Shown here: piece after piece, positions 31,741-41,251 of the stretch | How the letters are laid out: every line of letters begins with the position of its first letter | Numbering within the stretch: the stretch's first letter is position 1 | NCBI GenBank assembly: GCA_032716605.1 | Contig: CM064580.1 | Coordinates: forward strand, 39,605,518-39,669,517 | Length of the DNA stretch: 64,000 nucleotides | Reading direction: 5' to 3' | DNA from: Paralithodes platypus | Taxonomy: Eukaryota; Arthropoda; Malacostraca; Decapoda; Lithodidae | Notes under the pieces: model-generated | Told to the model about the DNA's origin: nothing | What the model saw: only the letters and a program-made list of their open reading frames with translations | Databases searched by the model: none | Program-made: the position numbers and the translations under genes

Positions 31741-31857
31741 TAATAGGACACTGGTCTTCATCACTGTTATCAGGACAGTCTTGGTGTTGGTCACAGTAGT
31801 AGGCTTCGTTAATGCAGGAGGACCCATCACGACACATCCACTCATCAGAACAACAAC
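31741..31857 (-). CDS. LDLa exon, RDGSSC subtype with CC start
   Basis: A 117-nt phase 1-1 exon (acceptor TTTTTAG, donor A|GTAAGTC). It encodes GCCSDEWMCRDGSSCINEAY then YCDQHQDCPDNSDEDQCPI. Compared with its paralogues, CGPDEW has become CCSDEW, which adds a seventh Cys next to Cys1. Calcium-site residues are intact. Confidence 0.9.
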
Positions 31858-31861
31858 CTAA

Positions 31862-31868
31862 AAATAAA

Positions 31869-31903
<35 letters not shown>

Positions 31904-32011
31904 TAATAATAATAATGATAATAATAAATAAGAATGATGAAAAAGGTAAAGTCAGAACTAGCTTTGGGAAGTAGAGGACACTAACCTCTGATAGATCCAG
32001 CCCACCACCAC

Positions 32012-32067
<56 letters not shown>

Positions 32068-32068
32068 C
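31862..32068. repeat. (AAT)n microsatellites flanking the duplication start
   Basis: AAT/ATAATG tracts at 31865-31927 and 32011-32066. The intervening GAATGATGAAAAAGG marks the start of segmental copy 2. Confidence 0.9.
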
Positions 32069-33825
32069 AGGTTACTTAATTCTCAAAAGCACCCATTATT
32101 CTCAAAGGGAATTCACTACCTCTCGATATTTTATTTTTTTACAATATTAAAATTTCATAGAAAAAAAAATATGTACATAAATACATGTCCAGCGCATAGC
32201 TCCACTTGTAGCAGTGGCAGCAACCATCTGTCACACCACATCTTGCAAGGTCATAGCTACTTATAAAGAGTAAGGTCTTGAGTTGCTTTTTTAAGGATTC
32301 AACGGATGTCAGCTGTCTCTTGAACAAGGGCAAGCAACTGTATAGCCTTGGGTGAGGGCTGGCGTTATTTAGCCGTTTCAGTCTGTTTCTTTTACAGTAC
32401 TACTATTCCTTCTAGGTGCTTGCGAGATCGCTCGATTGGGTGCCACTGCAAGGGGGGCTGTGGACGGTGAGGACATTGGCCCAGATAAAAGCCTGTGGGC
32501 TCATGGTCCCCTCCCTCGCTGCCCTCTCAGAGACAGATCTCATCTCTCCCTGGCCCCTTCGGGGACCCGAGCATCTGGAGCGGCACCGGTCTACCAAACT
32601 CTGGACTGTTCGGACAGACAGTCTGGGGAACTACAACAACAACTGTAAAGCCTTGGAGCGACAAAGGAAAAATGACCTCTCAGAGAAAGATTATTGCTGG
32701 ACAGCTCTTGGCTCACTGAGGCGAAACAAATCATCATCACATCACAGAATCACTCCAGGACGCACCAGCAGACATTAAGCAACATACTTTGGTTTGCCAA
32801 ACTGAGTATTTCGAAAGTCATAAAACACACCTTAAATTCTATTTTAACTTTAACCAGCATCAAATGCAACTCAATGTGGTAAGAGGTCGTGGGGCGGAAA
32901 ATGAGCATCGCAGCCCAGTCTAAAACTGATCCTTCTTTAAGTGATATTTTGGGAGGCCAGTTACTAAGGCAACACAAGACAAGATAATTGATTGAACTAA
33001 TGTCAAGAGACAACGTCTGTTCATAAAGTGTCTAACCAAGTACAAGTTTCTGATTTCAAGGATTTGCAGCTTACAGCTTGTAACAATCTGATTGATGTGC
33101 CCTTTATAATTTTAGCTTTGAGATAAGGCATACTCCTCAGTTTCGAACCAAAAATTCTCCATATTTAATATCTAAAAAAGTTGTAGCGACCATTATTCTG
33201 TGAATGCATAGTCATGGCTGATGCAAATATTAGAAATACATAATTGTTAAACCTGGACAAATTTGGTATGTACATGAATTTGATAGCAAACTTTGTATCT
33301 TGGGAGTATATATGAACTGCAATAGGTCAAAGTTGAGATTATTGATGGGCAATTGGACCATCTTCTATTTTCAGTCATTAGCGCTATTAGTGAAATATGA
33401 TGTGGTCTGTCCAAAGACTTCTCTGGACTTGAATTTTAATGTTTATTGGTATCTCATTAGATAAATTATGATAAATTATAATTATATAAATGTTATATAA
33501 ACATTCAGTAGCTCTGTGGTACCAAATCTTAATCCTTAAAAGGCGGGTACCGTCTGGAAACGTTCCTGCAAAACCATCCTGGTACCGTCCCGAGACATTT
33601 TGTAATTCCTGCAGTAAAAAATACTCCAGGGTGACATGTGGTGGTACCTAGCGCTAGCGGTTGCCAGGGTCACTAGGTGCCCCGTCCGAGATGCCTCCAA
33701 TCAGTAGCCCACAAACCATTGCATTCCATTCAAACTCCACATTTAGCAATCTTTCATAGAGCACCTTCCATGCATCTCTAATTTCGTTTTTATCATTTGT
33801 GATCAATCAAATACAAAATATGATG
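31931..33825. repeat. segmental duplication copy 2 (intron)
   Basis: Collinear with 27308-29215. It contains an open 120-codon plus-strand frame (32416-32778) with ALSETDLISPWPLRGPEHLE. The homologous part of copy 1 keeps the same protein for about 75 codons. The frame has no recognised domain. It may be a retroposed fragment carried in the intron. Confidence 0.8.
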
Positions 33826-33857
33826 AATATTTATATATAAGATGATATATAACTTAC

Positions 33858-33971
33858 TAATAGGACACTGGTCTTCATCACTGTTATCAGGACAGTTTTG
33901 GTGTTGGTCACAGTAGTAGGCTTGGTTTATACAGGACCCATCACGACACATCCACTCATCAGGACCACAAC
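33858..33971 (-). CDS. LDLa exon, RDGSC subtype
   Basis: A 114-nt phase 1-1 exon (acceptor GGTATAG, donor A|GTAAGTT). It encodes GCGPDEWMCRDGSCINQAYY then CDQHQNCPDNSDEDQCPI. It lacks one Ser of the SSC turn of its paralogues and is thus the most canonical of the set. Six Cys and the NSDE box are intact. Confidence 0.9.
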
Positions 33972-34308
33972 CTATACCAACAAACACCAGATAACAATAT
34001 GCCAAGACATTTACAATACATTATTTATATGGTTTGCTTACAGTCCTTAAATACACTTGTTTAATTTCAATAAATTAACCTTAGCTGCTGATAATGAAAT
34101 TTATATCAGCTTTAGAATTATGTAGGGGCAATTGGATCATCTTTTCATCTCAGTTTTTATCATTGTTAGTGAAATATATTGTAGTCTGTCCAAAGACTCT
34201 CTGGACTGAAAAATACCATACGTATTGGTATCGCATTAGATACATTATGAGAAATACTGATATTTCAAAGCCTTTATATTCTATTTAGATCAACATAATC
34301 CATTTAGT

Positions 34309-35995
34309 CTATCTATCTATCTATTGCCTGACGCCGTGATCCCCGAAAGGGTGGCCACGAACAAACCGCCCCCATGCACCTCTGTCCCCAGTCAGTCGAC
34401 GCCTCTCCTCCCAACCAGCACCGCCTTCATCCATACACTTCCTCACTCCATCCTTCCACCTCTATTTCGGTCTACCTCTCCCTCTCTGTCCTTCCACTTC
34501 ACTCTCGTACACCTTCTTAGTCATTCTCTCGCTTCCCATACGTTCCATATGGCCGAGCCATCTCAAGGTGTTCCTTTTCACACTTTCCAGCACATCTACC
34601 TCCACACCACACCTCCTTCTTACTTCCTCATTCGTCTGTCTATCCCTCCATGTAACTCCGCGCGCACTTCTCAAGTAACTCATTTCCACCCCTCTCAATC
34701 TTGGTCCGAGTCTCTTCTCAAACATCCATGCTTCGCTTCCGTAAGTTAGTGTCAGGATTACCACACTGTCATGCAAGAACTTCTTCACTTCCATACTGAC
34801 CACCCTATTTCTTGTTACTACTTTCAACGTTCCTACAACCCTCTTCCCCTGTTGCACCCTCTCCCGCACTTCTTCATCCATAGTCCAATTTAGACTCAAC
34901 ACACTGCCCAGATATTTAAAAGAGCTGACAATCTCCATAGCCTGACCGTTCAACTTCACCTCACACTCTGTGGCTTCACCCCTTTCGAAGACCATAACCT
35001 TGCTCTTCCCTGCATTTACCTTCAGATTACGTTTTTCGCACACTTTTCCAAACACATTTACCAGACCCTGCAACTCCCATTCATTATCGCTCATCAGAAC
35101 TGTATCATCAGCAAACAGCAGTACAGGCAGCTTCCACTCATTTCCCTCCCTTATCAGCGATACACCAACATCCACTGCTCTTCCTTGTATTTCTTTCATG
35201 ACTCCATCCATATATACAGTAAACAACCACAGGGACATCACATACCCCTGTTTCAACCCAACATTCAGGTCAAAGACCTCGCTCTGCTCATTCTCCACAC
35301 ATACTGCCGCCTTTGCATCCTCATACATGCTCTTCACTGCTTTCAGCAACTTGCCATCTACTCCGTATATTCTAAGTACTTTCCACATACCTTCTCTATC
35401 CACTCTGTCATAGGCCAGTCCATAAAGGCAACATACACCTTTTGTTGCTTCTCCAGATATTTCTCCACAACACAATTCAGGGTAAAAATCTGATCTACAC
35501 ATCCTCTTCCCTTCCTAAAACCTCCCTGCTCGTCACCTATCCATTTCTCCGTTCTCACTCTCATTCTCTCAATCACTACCCTACTGTACACCTTCCCTAC
35601 TACGCTTAGAAGACATATTCCTTGGTGGTTACCTCACACTCCTCTTTCCCTTTTGCCCTTATATAGGGGGACTATTATGCCTGTCTTCCAGTCATCAGGT
35701 GCACTCCCCTTCTCCCATGCTAGTTTGCACATTTTCCATATCCATTCGATCACTATATCACCACTATACCTTAACATTTCCCCACACACTCCATCTGTTC
35801 CTGGTGCTTTCCCCAACTTCACTCTTTTCATGTCTTCCCACAATTCTGACCTCCTGATCCCCACCTCCTCCTCCACTACTTCTCTTCTTCTCCCTCCCAT
35901 ACCCCATCCAACTATGTTTGCTGGCGCTTCATTCCTTACATTTAGCAACTAGTTGAAGTACTCTCTCCATCTTTCGACTCTCTCTTGCTTCTCGG
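34309..35995 (-). mobile_element. LINE with 8-bp TSD, 5'-truncated, (GATA) tail
   Basis: CATTTAGT at 34301-34308 and 35996-36003 flank a minus-strand LINE of 1687 bp whose 3' end is a TCTATCTATC tract (GATAGATA on the sense strand). The tandem units at 56.6, 59.0, 61.3 and 63.7 kb hold the same flanking sequence uninterrupted (ATCCATTTAGTAAGAATG), an exact paralogous empty site. The 3' UTR-proximal sequence recurs at 42979-43190 and 48992-49204. Confidence 0.9.
34462..35948 (-). pseudogene. LINE reverse transcriptase, frameshifted
   Basis: From 5' to 3': KLGKAPGTDGVCGEMLRYSG (fingers), WIGDEQGGFRKGRGCVDQIF, KVYVAFMD (motif A Asp), then a deletion of about 7 nt at 35423 that shifts the frame to AYDRVDREGMWKVLRIYG. 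VGLKQGYVMSLWLFTVYMDG is motif B with substitutions, VLLFADDTVLMSDNEWELQG is motif C, and LRWLGHMERMGSERMTKKVY the C-terminus. The catalytic FADD survives. The element is inactive because of the motif A deletion. Confidence 0.85.
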
Positions 35996-36003
35996 CATTT
36001 AGT

Positions 36004-36190
36004 AAGAATGTTAATATTAAACATGATTTAGATAGTGGAGACTATTTTAGAAAGTGACAAGATGCTGGTATAAGGACAAATTTAGTCATCGTTTCCTTTT
36101 CACCACATTGTACATTAAAAATAGAAAGGCATATTAAAGGTATAAGATAATTGGGTATATTGATAATGATAGAGTCCTACTTTTATACCC
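36004..36190 (+). repeat. intronic repeat shared with the 54-64 kb units
   Basis: Continues 34090-34300 across the LINE. It matches 56639-56900 and its tandem paralogues (GTAAGAATGTTAATATT, GATAGTGGAGACTATTTTAG, ATAATTGGGTATATTGATAA). This ties the introns of the classical and Ser/Thr-rich LDLa exon groups together. Confidence 0.8.
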
Positions 36191-36271
36191 ACTGAGCACC
36201 AGCTGATGTACTGTATAATGAATGTACATCGAAGGACCAGCAGGTTGTAATTTTTTTTCTTCTGAAAACAC

Positions 36272-36625
36272 ATGGGATGGGTTAGTAATGAAGGAAAAAC
36301 CACAAAAAATGCTCACCAAGGTCATTTAGGGGTCCTGCGAGGCGGCGGAAATTCGCAATTAACATGGGAAATGAGTAGGCAAAATACTGGAAAATCTCTC
36401 CTGCGCACGCCCACATGCACACGGCTGGACTTGGAGGGTTTCCAACCATCGGTATTGTTGCATGGGATACTAAAGCAGTTCCCGTACAAATCTGAACCCT
36501 CTAGATGCCATAGGACAAGAGTAATTAACGCGAATGCAACCGTTGCGTTGCTGGGGTTTAGCGTTATGTGCGTCGCTGGTACTCAAGGTGTTAACTGGTA
36601 TATTACTCCCAATATTCCTAATTGA
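36272..36625 (+). other. unassigned 117-codon open frame
   Basis: The frame has a hydrophobic C-terminal stretch (ATVALLGFSVMCVAG) followed by QGVNWYITPNIPN and a stop. Composition is somewhat protein-like. No family is recognised and no splice or promoter context is evident. It may be chance or an exon of an unknown gene. Confidence 0.2.
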
Positions 36626-37049
36626 TAGGGGTATATTATTTTGGATAATTTACATATTCTATTCATAACTATAGGCCTATAGTTTTTTAGAGTGTAGGGG
36701 CAGATTCGCAGAACATAATTATTGTGATATTGCAATATGTTAACCCTCTCACGCTTACGACACATTCATTTTGACATACTGTATTGTAAACTTCTTACAA
36801 CTCAAAGTAAAGTTAGAACATTTTACTGTAGCTTGCCTTAAACCGTAGTTTTCTATCAGTCACGCATTGAAGAGTTTATTTTTAGAGGGCTAACTTAATT
36901 AGATTTACAGATGTAAAAATGAGTTCTGGCTGCATACTAACTGTCAACCGTGAGCCTGAGAGGATTTAGATAACCTATCCAACTTAACCCTATCTGATAT
37001 GAGGGGGTCTATATGGATCCTCCCTGTTTCACTCAATTAGTTTTGAGAG

Positions 37050-37310
37050 TCCAAGACAGTTTGCTGCATTAGTTTGGTGGTCTCAAATTATTTTTGGTTC
37101 ATTTAGGAGTTGATTTTTTTCTGGGCGACCAACAGCGAGCTTGCAATTTAGGAGAAAACAGCCATTGGTCGGGGAAATTTTCTACTGAAATATGTACCAA
37201 GTTTGAAATGGTGACTCAGCAGTTTGTAATAATAATAATAATTATAAATAAATAACAATAACAATAATATTATTAATAATAATAATAATAATAATTAAAA
37301 TAATAATTCC
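37050..37310 (+). repeat. dispersed hairpin repeat fragment and (ATA)n tracts
   Basis: 37070-37200 carries diverged blocks of the GGCCTTCGGCC family (TTAGTTTGGTGGTCTCAAAT, GAGCTTGCAATTTAGGAG, TTTTCTACTGAAATATG). It is followed by AAT/AAC-rich microsatellite to 37310. Confidence 0.55.
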
Positions 37311-37554
37311 AGATTCAAAAGATTAATACAGTAGCCTATATTATATACAGCACAACCTACTGTATACTGTATATAGTCCATATAACATAAACTATCAATG
37401 CACTAATAATTTCACATACTGTATAAGTTCAATAATATTTGGCTAAGCTAAGCAGTTATAAATCCTATAGTCGCTCCTCATATGGCATATTTCTTTATCT
37501 GGGAATCCTCTTAGTTACCTTCTGTTGTACTCTTCAGTTTTACGATATCATAAG

Positions 37555-37770
37555 TATAATATGGGTTAGAGAGTTGAACACAATAGGGGTGGGAATATGT
37601 TGAAATGCGGGTGCCACCTACTCTCCGTAAGGGAGGAGGTATATACAGTACTGTACTCACAAAGCTCTGAAGAACTCTGACTATTGTAATAGTGGTAGCA
37701 GAGAGAGAGAGAGACAGAGATTGTAGACAATTAGTTAAAGGAGGGAAGTTGATGAGACAAATTGTACTAA
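37555..37770 (-). mobile_element. LINE C-terminal/3' fragment (second family)
   Basis: The minus frame contains IPPPLRRVGGTRISTYSHPY, matching LPPPLRRVCGTHLAIQSHPC of the LINE remnant at 23300-24063. It is frameshifted and truncated. Confidence 0.55.
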
Positions 37771-37854
37771 GTGAGGAAAATGTTATCGGATTAAGGGGGG
37801 ATGGGCGTATTGACATGCCTATATATTTTCTTATGTTCTTATTTATCTTTTTAT

Positions 37855-38045
37855 CATATTTTTTAGTATCGTTCGCCAGTAAAAGATCGAAACCTAAATT
37901 GCATGAAAGGTCTTAATATTGGCAAAGAAATGGGGCGAAAGATCTTAAAATCGCTAAACAAATAGGGCAAGCGTTTTAAAATGTCAGAGCTAATGGGGCG
38001 AAACATGAAGGAGAAAGGGGGCCAGTAAACCCCCCTCCCCCCTCT
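37855..38045 (-). repeat. GGCCTTCGGCC-type dispersed repeat, partial
   Basis: A minus-oriented partial copy with TCGTTCGCCAGTAAAAGATC, GCATGAAAGGTCTTAATATT and GGGCGAAAGATCTTAAAATC, ending GAGAAAGGGGGCC. It abuts the donor side of the 38.1-kb exon. Confidence 0.6.
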
Positions 38046-38055
38046 TAACCCTTAC

Positions 38056-38175
38056 TCAGCGTAGGGCAGCCGTCTTCATCCGAGCCATCTGAGCAGTCCA
38101 TCAGCCCGTTGCAGATGTCACTAATGGGGATGCAGGGTCCGTTGGCTTTGCAGAAGAACTCATTGGTAGCACAGG
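38056..38175 (-). CDS. LDLa exon, NGPC subtype
   Basis: A 120-nt phase 1-1 exon (acceptor TTGTTCTCAG, donor A|GTAAGG). It encodes CATNEFFCKANGPCIPISDI then CNGLMDCSDGSDEDGCPTL. It is canonical: F-F before Cys2, PCIP turn and DGSDE calcium box. Six Cys are intact. The sequence is distinct from the RDGSSC group, so it is an older module. Confidence 0.9.
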
Positions 38176-38199
38176 CTGAGAACAATATAAAAAGTAAAT

Positions 38200-38265
38200 C
38201 CAATGAGAGAGAGAGAGAGAGAGGGAGAGGGTATGAAAGAGAGAGAGAGAGAGAGAGAGAGCTAA
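38200..38265. repeat. (GA)n microsatellite
   Basis: Two GAGAGA tracts about 25 bp upstream (in gene orientation) of the acceptor of the 38.1-kb exon. In the transcript these read as a CT-rich tract that could serve as an extended polypyrimidine tract. Confidence 0.85.
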
Positions 38266-38519
38266 AATATTCGAAAAAATGGGACATTTCTCGATTTATG
38301 ACAGGTGATGAGTAGGGTTCTGGGATAGCTATACAACCAGGGTGGGTAGCCCAACTTTGACACAAACATTTATGATAAAATTTCAGATATATGTATTAAC
38401 CACGATATAGTGCTTTTTGGAAACCTTAACTTACCAGTACCAAAATGGGGTGAACCCCTGAGACTTCACTCAGGTTCAGATTTGTACACTAATTTGTTAG
38501 AAAGTTCACTATACCAATT

Positions 38520-38650
38520 TGTTGAGAAATAGAGCGAAAGGTCTCAAAATCGCCAAACTGATGGAACGAACGTCGTAGAATCGTATAGTTACTGGGGCTA
38601 AACATAAGGGAGAAAGGGGTCCAGGAAAAGCACCTATCTCCAACTTAATT
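38520..38650 (-). repeat. GGCCTTCGGCC-type dispersed repeat, 3 phased blocks only
   Basis: AGCGAAAGGTCTCAAAATCG, GGAACGAACGTCGTAGAATC and GGCTAAACATAAGGGAGAAA are the phased blocks of the family without the hairpin core. Confidence 0.55.
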
Positions 38651-38679
38651 TCTTGACCCTCAGACAACCCTCCATTTTA

Positions 38680-38887
38680 GCCAGTGTCACACGATCACTT
38701 TTTCCTACAATCTTTGATGAGCAAGTCTTTTCTCATATTATTTTAAGGCATTTTCGCATTGGAATCGGAAACTAGATCGAAGGTAGATTATACCATGCAG
38801 TAGAATTCTTATGAAACTTAAATTTGAAGCTGCCAGACTAAAATTGCCCATATAAATTGCCGGAATAATCGCTCATGTTACACCGCC
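38680..38887. mobile_element. ~208-bp MITE, GTGTCACACGA family
   Basis: Full-length relative of 7853-8057. It shares GCCAGTGTCACACGA at the left, GCTGCCAGACTAAAATTG internally and GCTCATGTTACACCGCC at the right. The TTAA flank is degraded (TTTTAG left, TTTA right). Confidence 0.65.
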
Positions 38888-39185
38888 TTTACTCCCTAGT
38901 CTTATTTGTGAACGTTACATGTCTAGTTATATTTTCTCTTCATAAACCTTCTTTCATTTATGCTCGCCATTGTCTTGATTTCTTCTATATTGTATTCATT
39001 ATAATTAGGCCAGATATCTTCACCACTAACCTTTGACAACTCAGAAAAGAACTAGAGCAATCAAACGGACATTTGCACGAAGATGTCATCCACGTATCTA
39101 CAGTAGACGGCTGGTCGTTGGGCAGCTAGGAGCTCTTCCTCGATGGTACCCATGAAAAGGTTCGCAAAAAGAACTCCTAGGGGGC

Positions 39186-40300
39186 GTGGATGACATCTTC
39201 GTGCAAATCAAGGACCTCCACGAACTACAGGAACTCCAGCGTCGCTTCATGACCTCCTCCGGACTTAACTTCACCTTTGAAAAATCTAACAATGGACAAC
39301 TCCCCTTCCTCGACATCCTCGTAGCTCTGAACGACCATGGGTTCAAAACCACCGTCTACATTAAACCAACTAACACAGGACAATGCCTCAACGGCGATAG
39401 TGAATGCCCCCGCCGTTATCTTCTATCCTCCATCTCCGCCTATGTTAGGAGAGCCCTCACGCACTGCTCTAACTGGGCCGACACCCACCAGGAACTAGAA
39501 AGACTATCCCAAGTTTTAGTAAATAACGGATACTCCAACTCCGACATCTCCAGCACCATCAACCACCATCTTGAAAAATGGTACACCCAAAGCCCTCCCA
39601 ACATTGACCCCCCCAATGAAATTAAGATCTTCTACCGCAATTACATGTCCTCTGAACACAAAAATGACGAGGCCGTCTTAAAAGAAACCCAACCAACCCG
39701 GAAAACAAAATCAAATTAATAATTTATTACAAATCCCCCAAGACCTCCAACCTCGTTCTCCGCAACAAACCAGCCTCCACCAAGATAAAGAGCCCGATGA
39801 CCGACGATCACGTCATTTACCAACATACCTGTAATTATGAGGACTGTGGACCTCATTCCTATATTGGTATGACGCAGACTCGTCTTTCACGTCGGTTAAC
39901 TCTTCACCTTCAGGCTGGAGCCATCAAAGACCACTATCTCACCCCTAACCACCCTCACCTCACACGCAACGAGTTAGAGAAACACACCACCATACTCGAT
40001 AAAGAAAGTGACCCAAGGAGATTACCTATACTCGAAGCTTTATATATCCAAGCCTTACATCCCAACATCAACAACCAAACTCTGGACCTTCAGATCCTTC
40101 CTTCTGCCAAAAGGCACTACCCTACAGGACCTAACACCCCTCCTCGCCCCCCGGTGCCCTTGACGCAGCCCCCCGCGCTATCTCCTTCAGCTTCGTCTTC
40201 TGCAGGCGCCACACAACTTAGGCCACGCCCCTCGACACGCAGCCAATCAGCTTCGACCCCACCTACTGACCACCATCCCGCATCCAGTGCGCATGCGTGA
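39186..40300 (+). pseudogene. Penelope-like RT C-terminus and GIY-YIG endonuclease
   Basis: The first frame (39186-39719) begins at VDDIFVQIKDLHELQ and continues GQLPFLDILVALNDHGFKTT and VYIKPTNTGQCLNGDSECP, the typical post-YVDD 'FLD...YRKPT' region. A frameshift near 39700 moves to IIYYKSPKTSNLVLRNKPAS. The GIY-YIG domain follows: HVIYQHTCNYEDCGPHSYIG, then RLSRRLTLHLQAGAIKDH and LPILEALYIQALHPNINNQT. The endonuclease would nick the target DNA. The element is inactive because of the frameshift and inversion. Confidence 0.85.
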
Positions 40301-40434
40301 AGCGGTTAACCCCTTTCTCTCTCCTAGTTTTCCCTTCCACCAATAGCAGACTTTTGCCCCCTGTTTTCCGCCTCCTCTGATCCTCCACCCTCTATATATA
40401 CCCTTCCTGTTTACCTTTTATATCATTCCTTCCT

Positions 40435-40472
40435 TACTTGATAATGCTGGTTGTCCAGTGAAACGCGTCGTA
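40435..40472 (+). ncRNA. hammerhead-ribozyme-like motif (degenerate)
   Basis: TTGATAA takes the place of the CTGATGA core. A stem II hairpin CTGG-TTGT-CCAG follows, then GAAAC and a short GCGTC before a cleavage-site-like position. TAC and GTA at the ends could close stem I. The two core changes are at positions 3 and 8, which pair in the active fold, and U3-A8 would still pair. Penelope-like elements are known to carry hammerhead ribozymes in their terminal repeats. Activity is doubtful. Confidence 0.4.
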
Positions 40473-40665
40473 TATCCTGTATCTTCATGTACTTTAATGT
40501 AACCCTGTACCACCATGAATTTTGCTCATCTCCTTCATCTACTTCCTGCCACCCAGCGAAAACTCATCAGAGACCTGGAAACTTTGAATAATAAAATTTC
40601 CAACGCAGAAATTGCCATTTCTTTCAACCTCGTATGTATTAAAGAAAATTTATTACCTGGCTTTA

Positions 40666-40670
40666 CCAAC

Positions 40671-40711
<41 letters not shown>

Positions 40712-40722
40712 TATACAGTACA
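40666..40722. repeat. (TA)n microsatellite
   Basis: A TA tract at the right limit of the Penelope-like element's 3' region. Confidence 0.9.
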
Positions 40723-41095
40723 GTTACAGAACACTATGCATAAAGATTAAAGAGATAAACAAGAATTACGTGGGACTACAGATGAGGAACAAGGAAATAT
40801 AATGAGACATGAGCCATGACATAGAAAAGTGCTGTAATTCACTAAGGATATCAGGTAAGCGAAGGTAAGGACCCTCCTGAAGGATAACATAAAAAAATAG
40901 GACAGGCAATATTAAGAGGAAATTAGGAATAGCAAAGACATTCAAGTAGAAATGGGCGAAAGTACAGCAACCGTGACAAAGGGAACAGAGTGGAGGCTTC
41001 TCGCCAGACATCAAATGGCCATCAAATGGCGTGCCAACACCATTTGTCACAGCTTATTGATCGAGATGACAAATGAAAGGGAGGGGATACTTTAC

Positions 41096-41251
41096 CACAG
41101 TTTGCCTGAGACTCGTCTTCTCTGTTAGGACATTCAACTGTGTTGTCACAGAAGCACGCCTGGGTCACTCCGTCACTACAGGTTCCGGGGCCTTGACTGG
41201 CGGAGCTGCAGCTGAGAGGTGGCTGGGTAGTGGTGGAGGTAGTAGTGGAAT
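41096..41251 (-). CDS. Ser/Thr linker plus divergent LDLa exon
   Basis: A 156-nt phase 1-1 exon (acceptor TCTATTACAG, donor G|GTAAAGT). It encodes a STTTSTTTQPPLS-type linker and then CSSASQGPGTCSDGVTQACF and CDNTVECPNREDESQANCG. Six Cys are present and the end matches LDLa (CDN..EC...EDES..C). Cys3 and Cys4 are separated by one residue (ACFC) instead of the usual five or six, so the first loop is remodelled. The frame stays open a further 100 nt upstream, so an alternative acceptor (CCTCAG) could add more Thr-rich sequence. Such linkers are usually O-glycosylated. Confidence 0.75.

Larger units (their letters stand above)
39062..40520 (+). mobile_element. Penelope-like element, 5' part inverted
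   Basis: The plus-strand body (39184-40300) encodes the end of the RT domain, a linker and a GIY-YIG endonuclease. Just 5', 39062-39181 encodes the preceding RT segment on the opposite strand: LGVLFANLFMGTIEEELLAA followed by CRYVDDIFVQM. The two halves share a perfect 24-bp inverted repeat over the YVDD codons (39071-39094 and 39185-39208). An inverted 5' segment with an overlap at the junction resembles twin-primed integration. A hammerhead-like motif lies in the 3' region (40435-40472). Confidence 0.85.

Noticed and set aside
34970..35413. Plus-strand frame of 147 codons and neighbours
   Set aside because: It is antisense to the LINE reverse transcriptase, which carries clear RT motifs on the minus strand.
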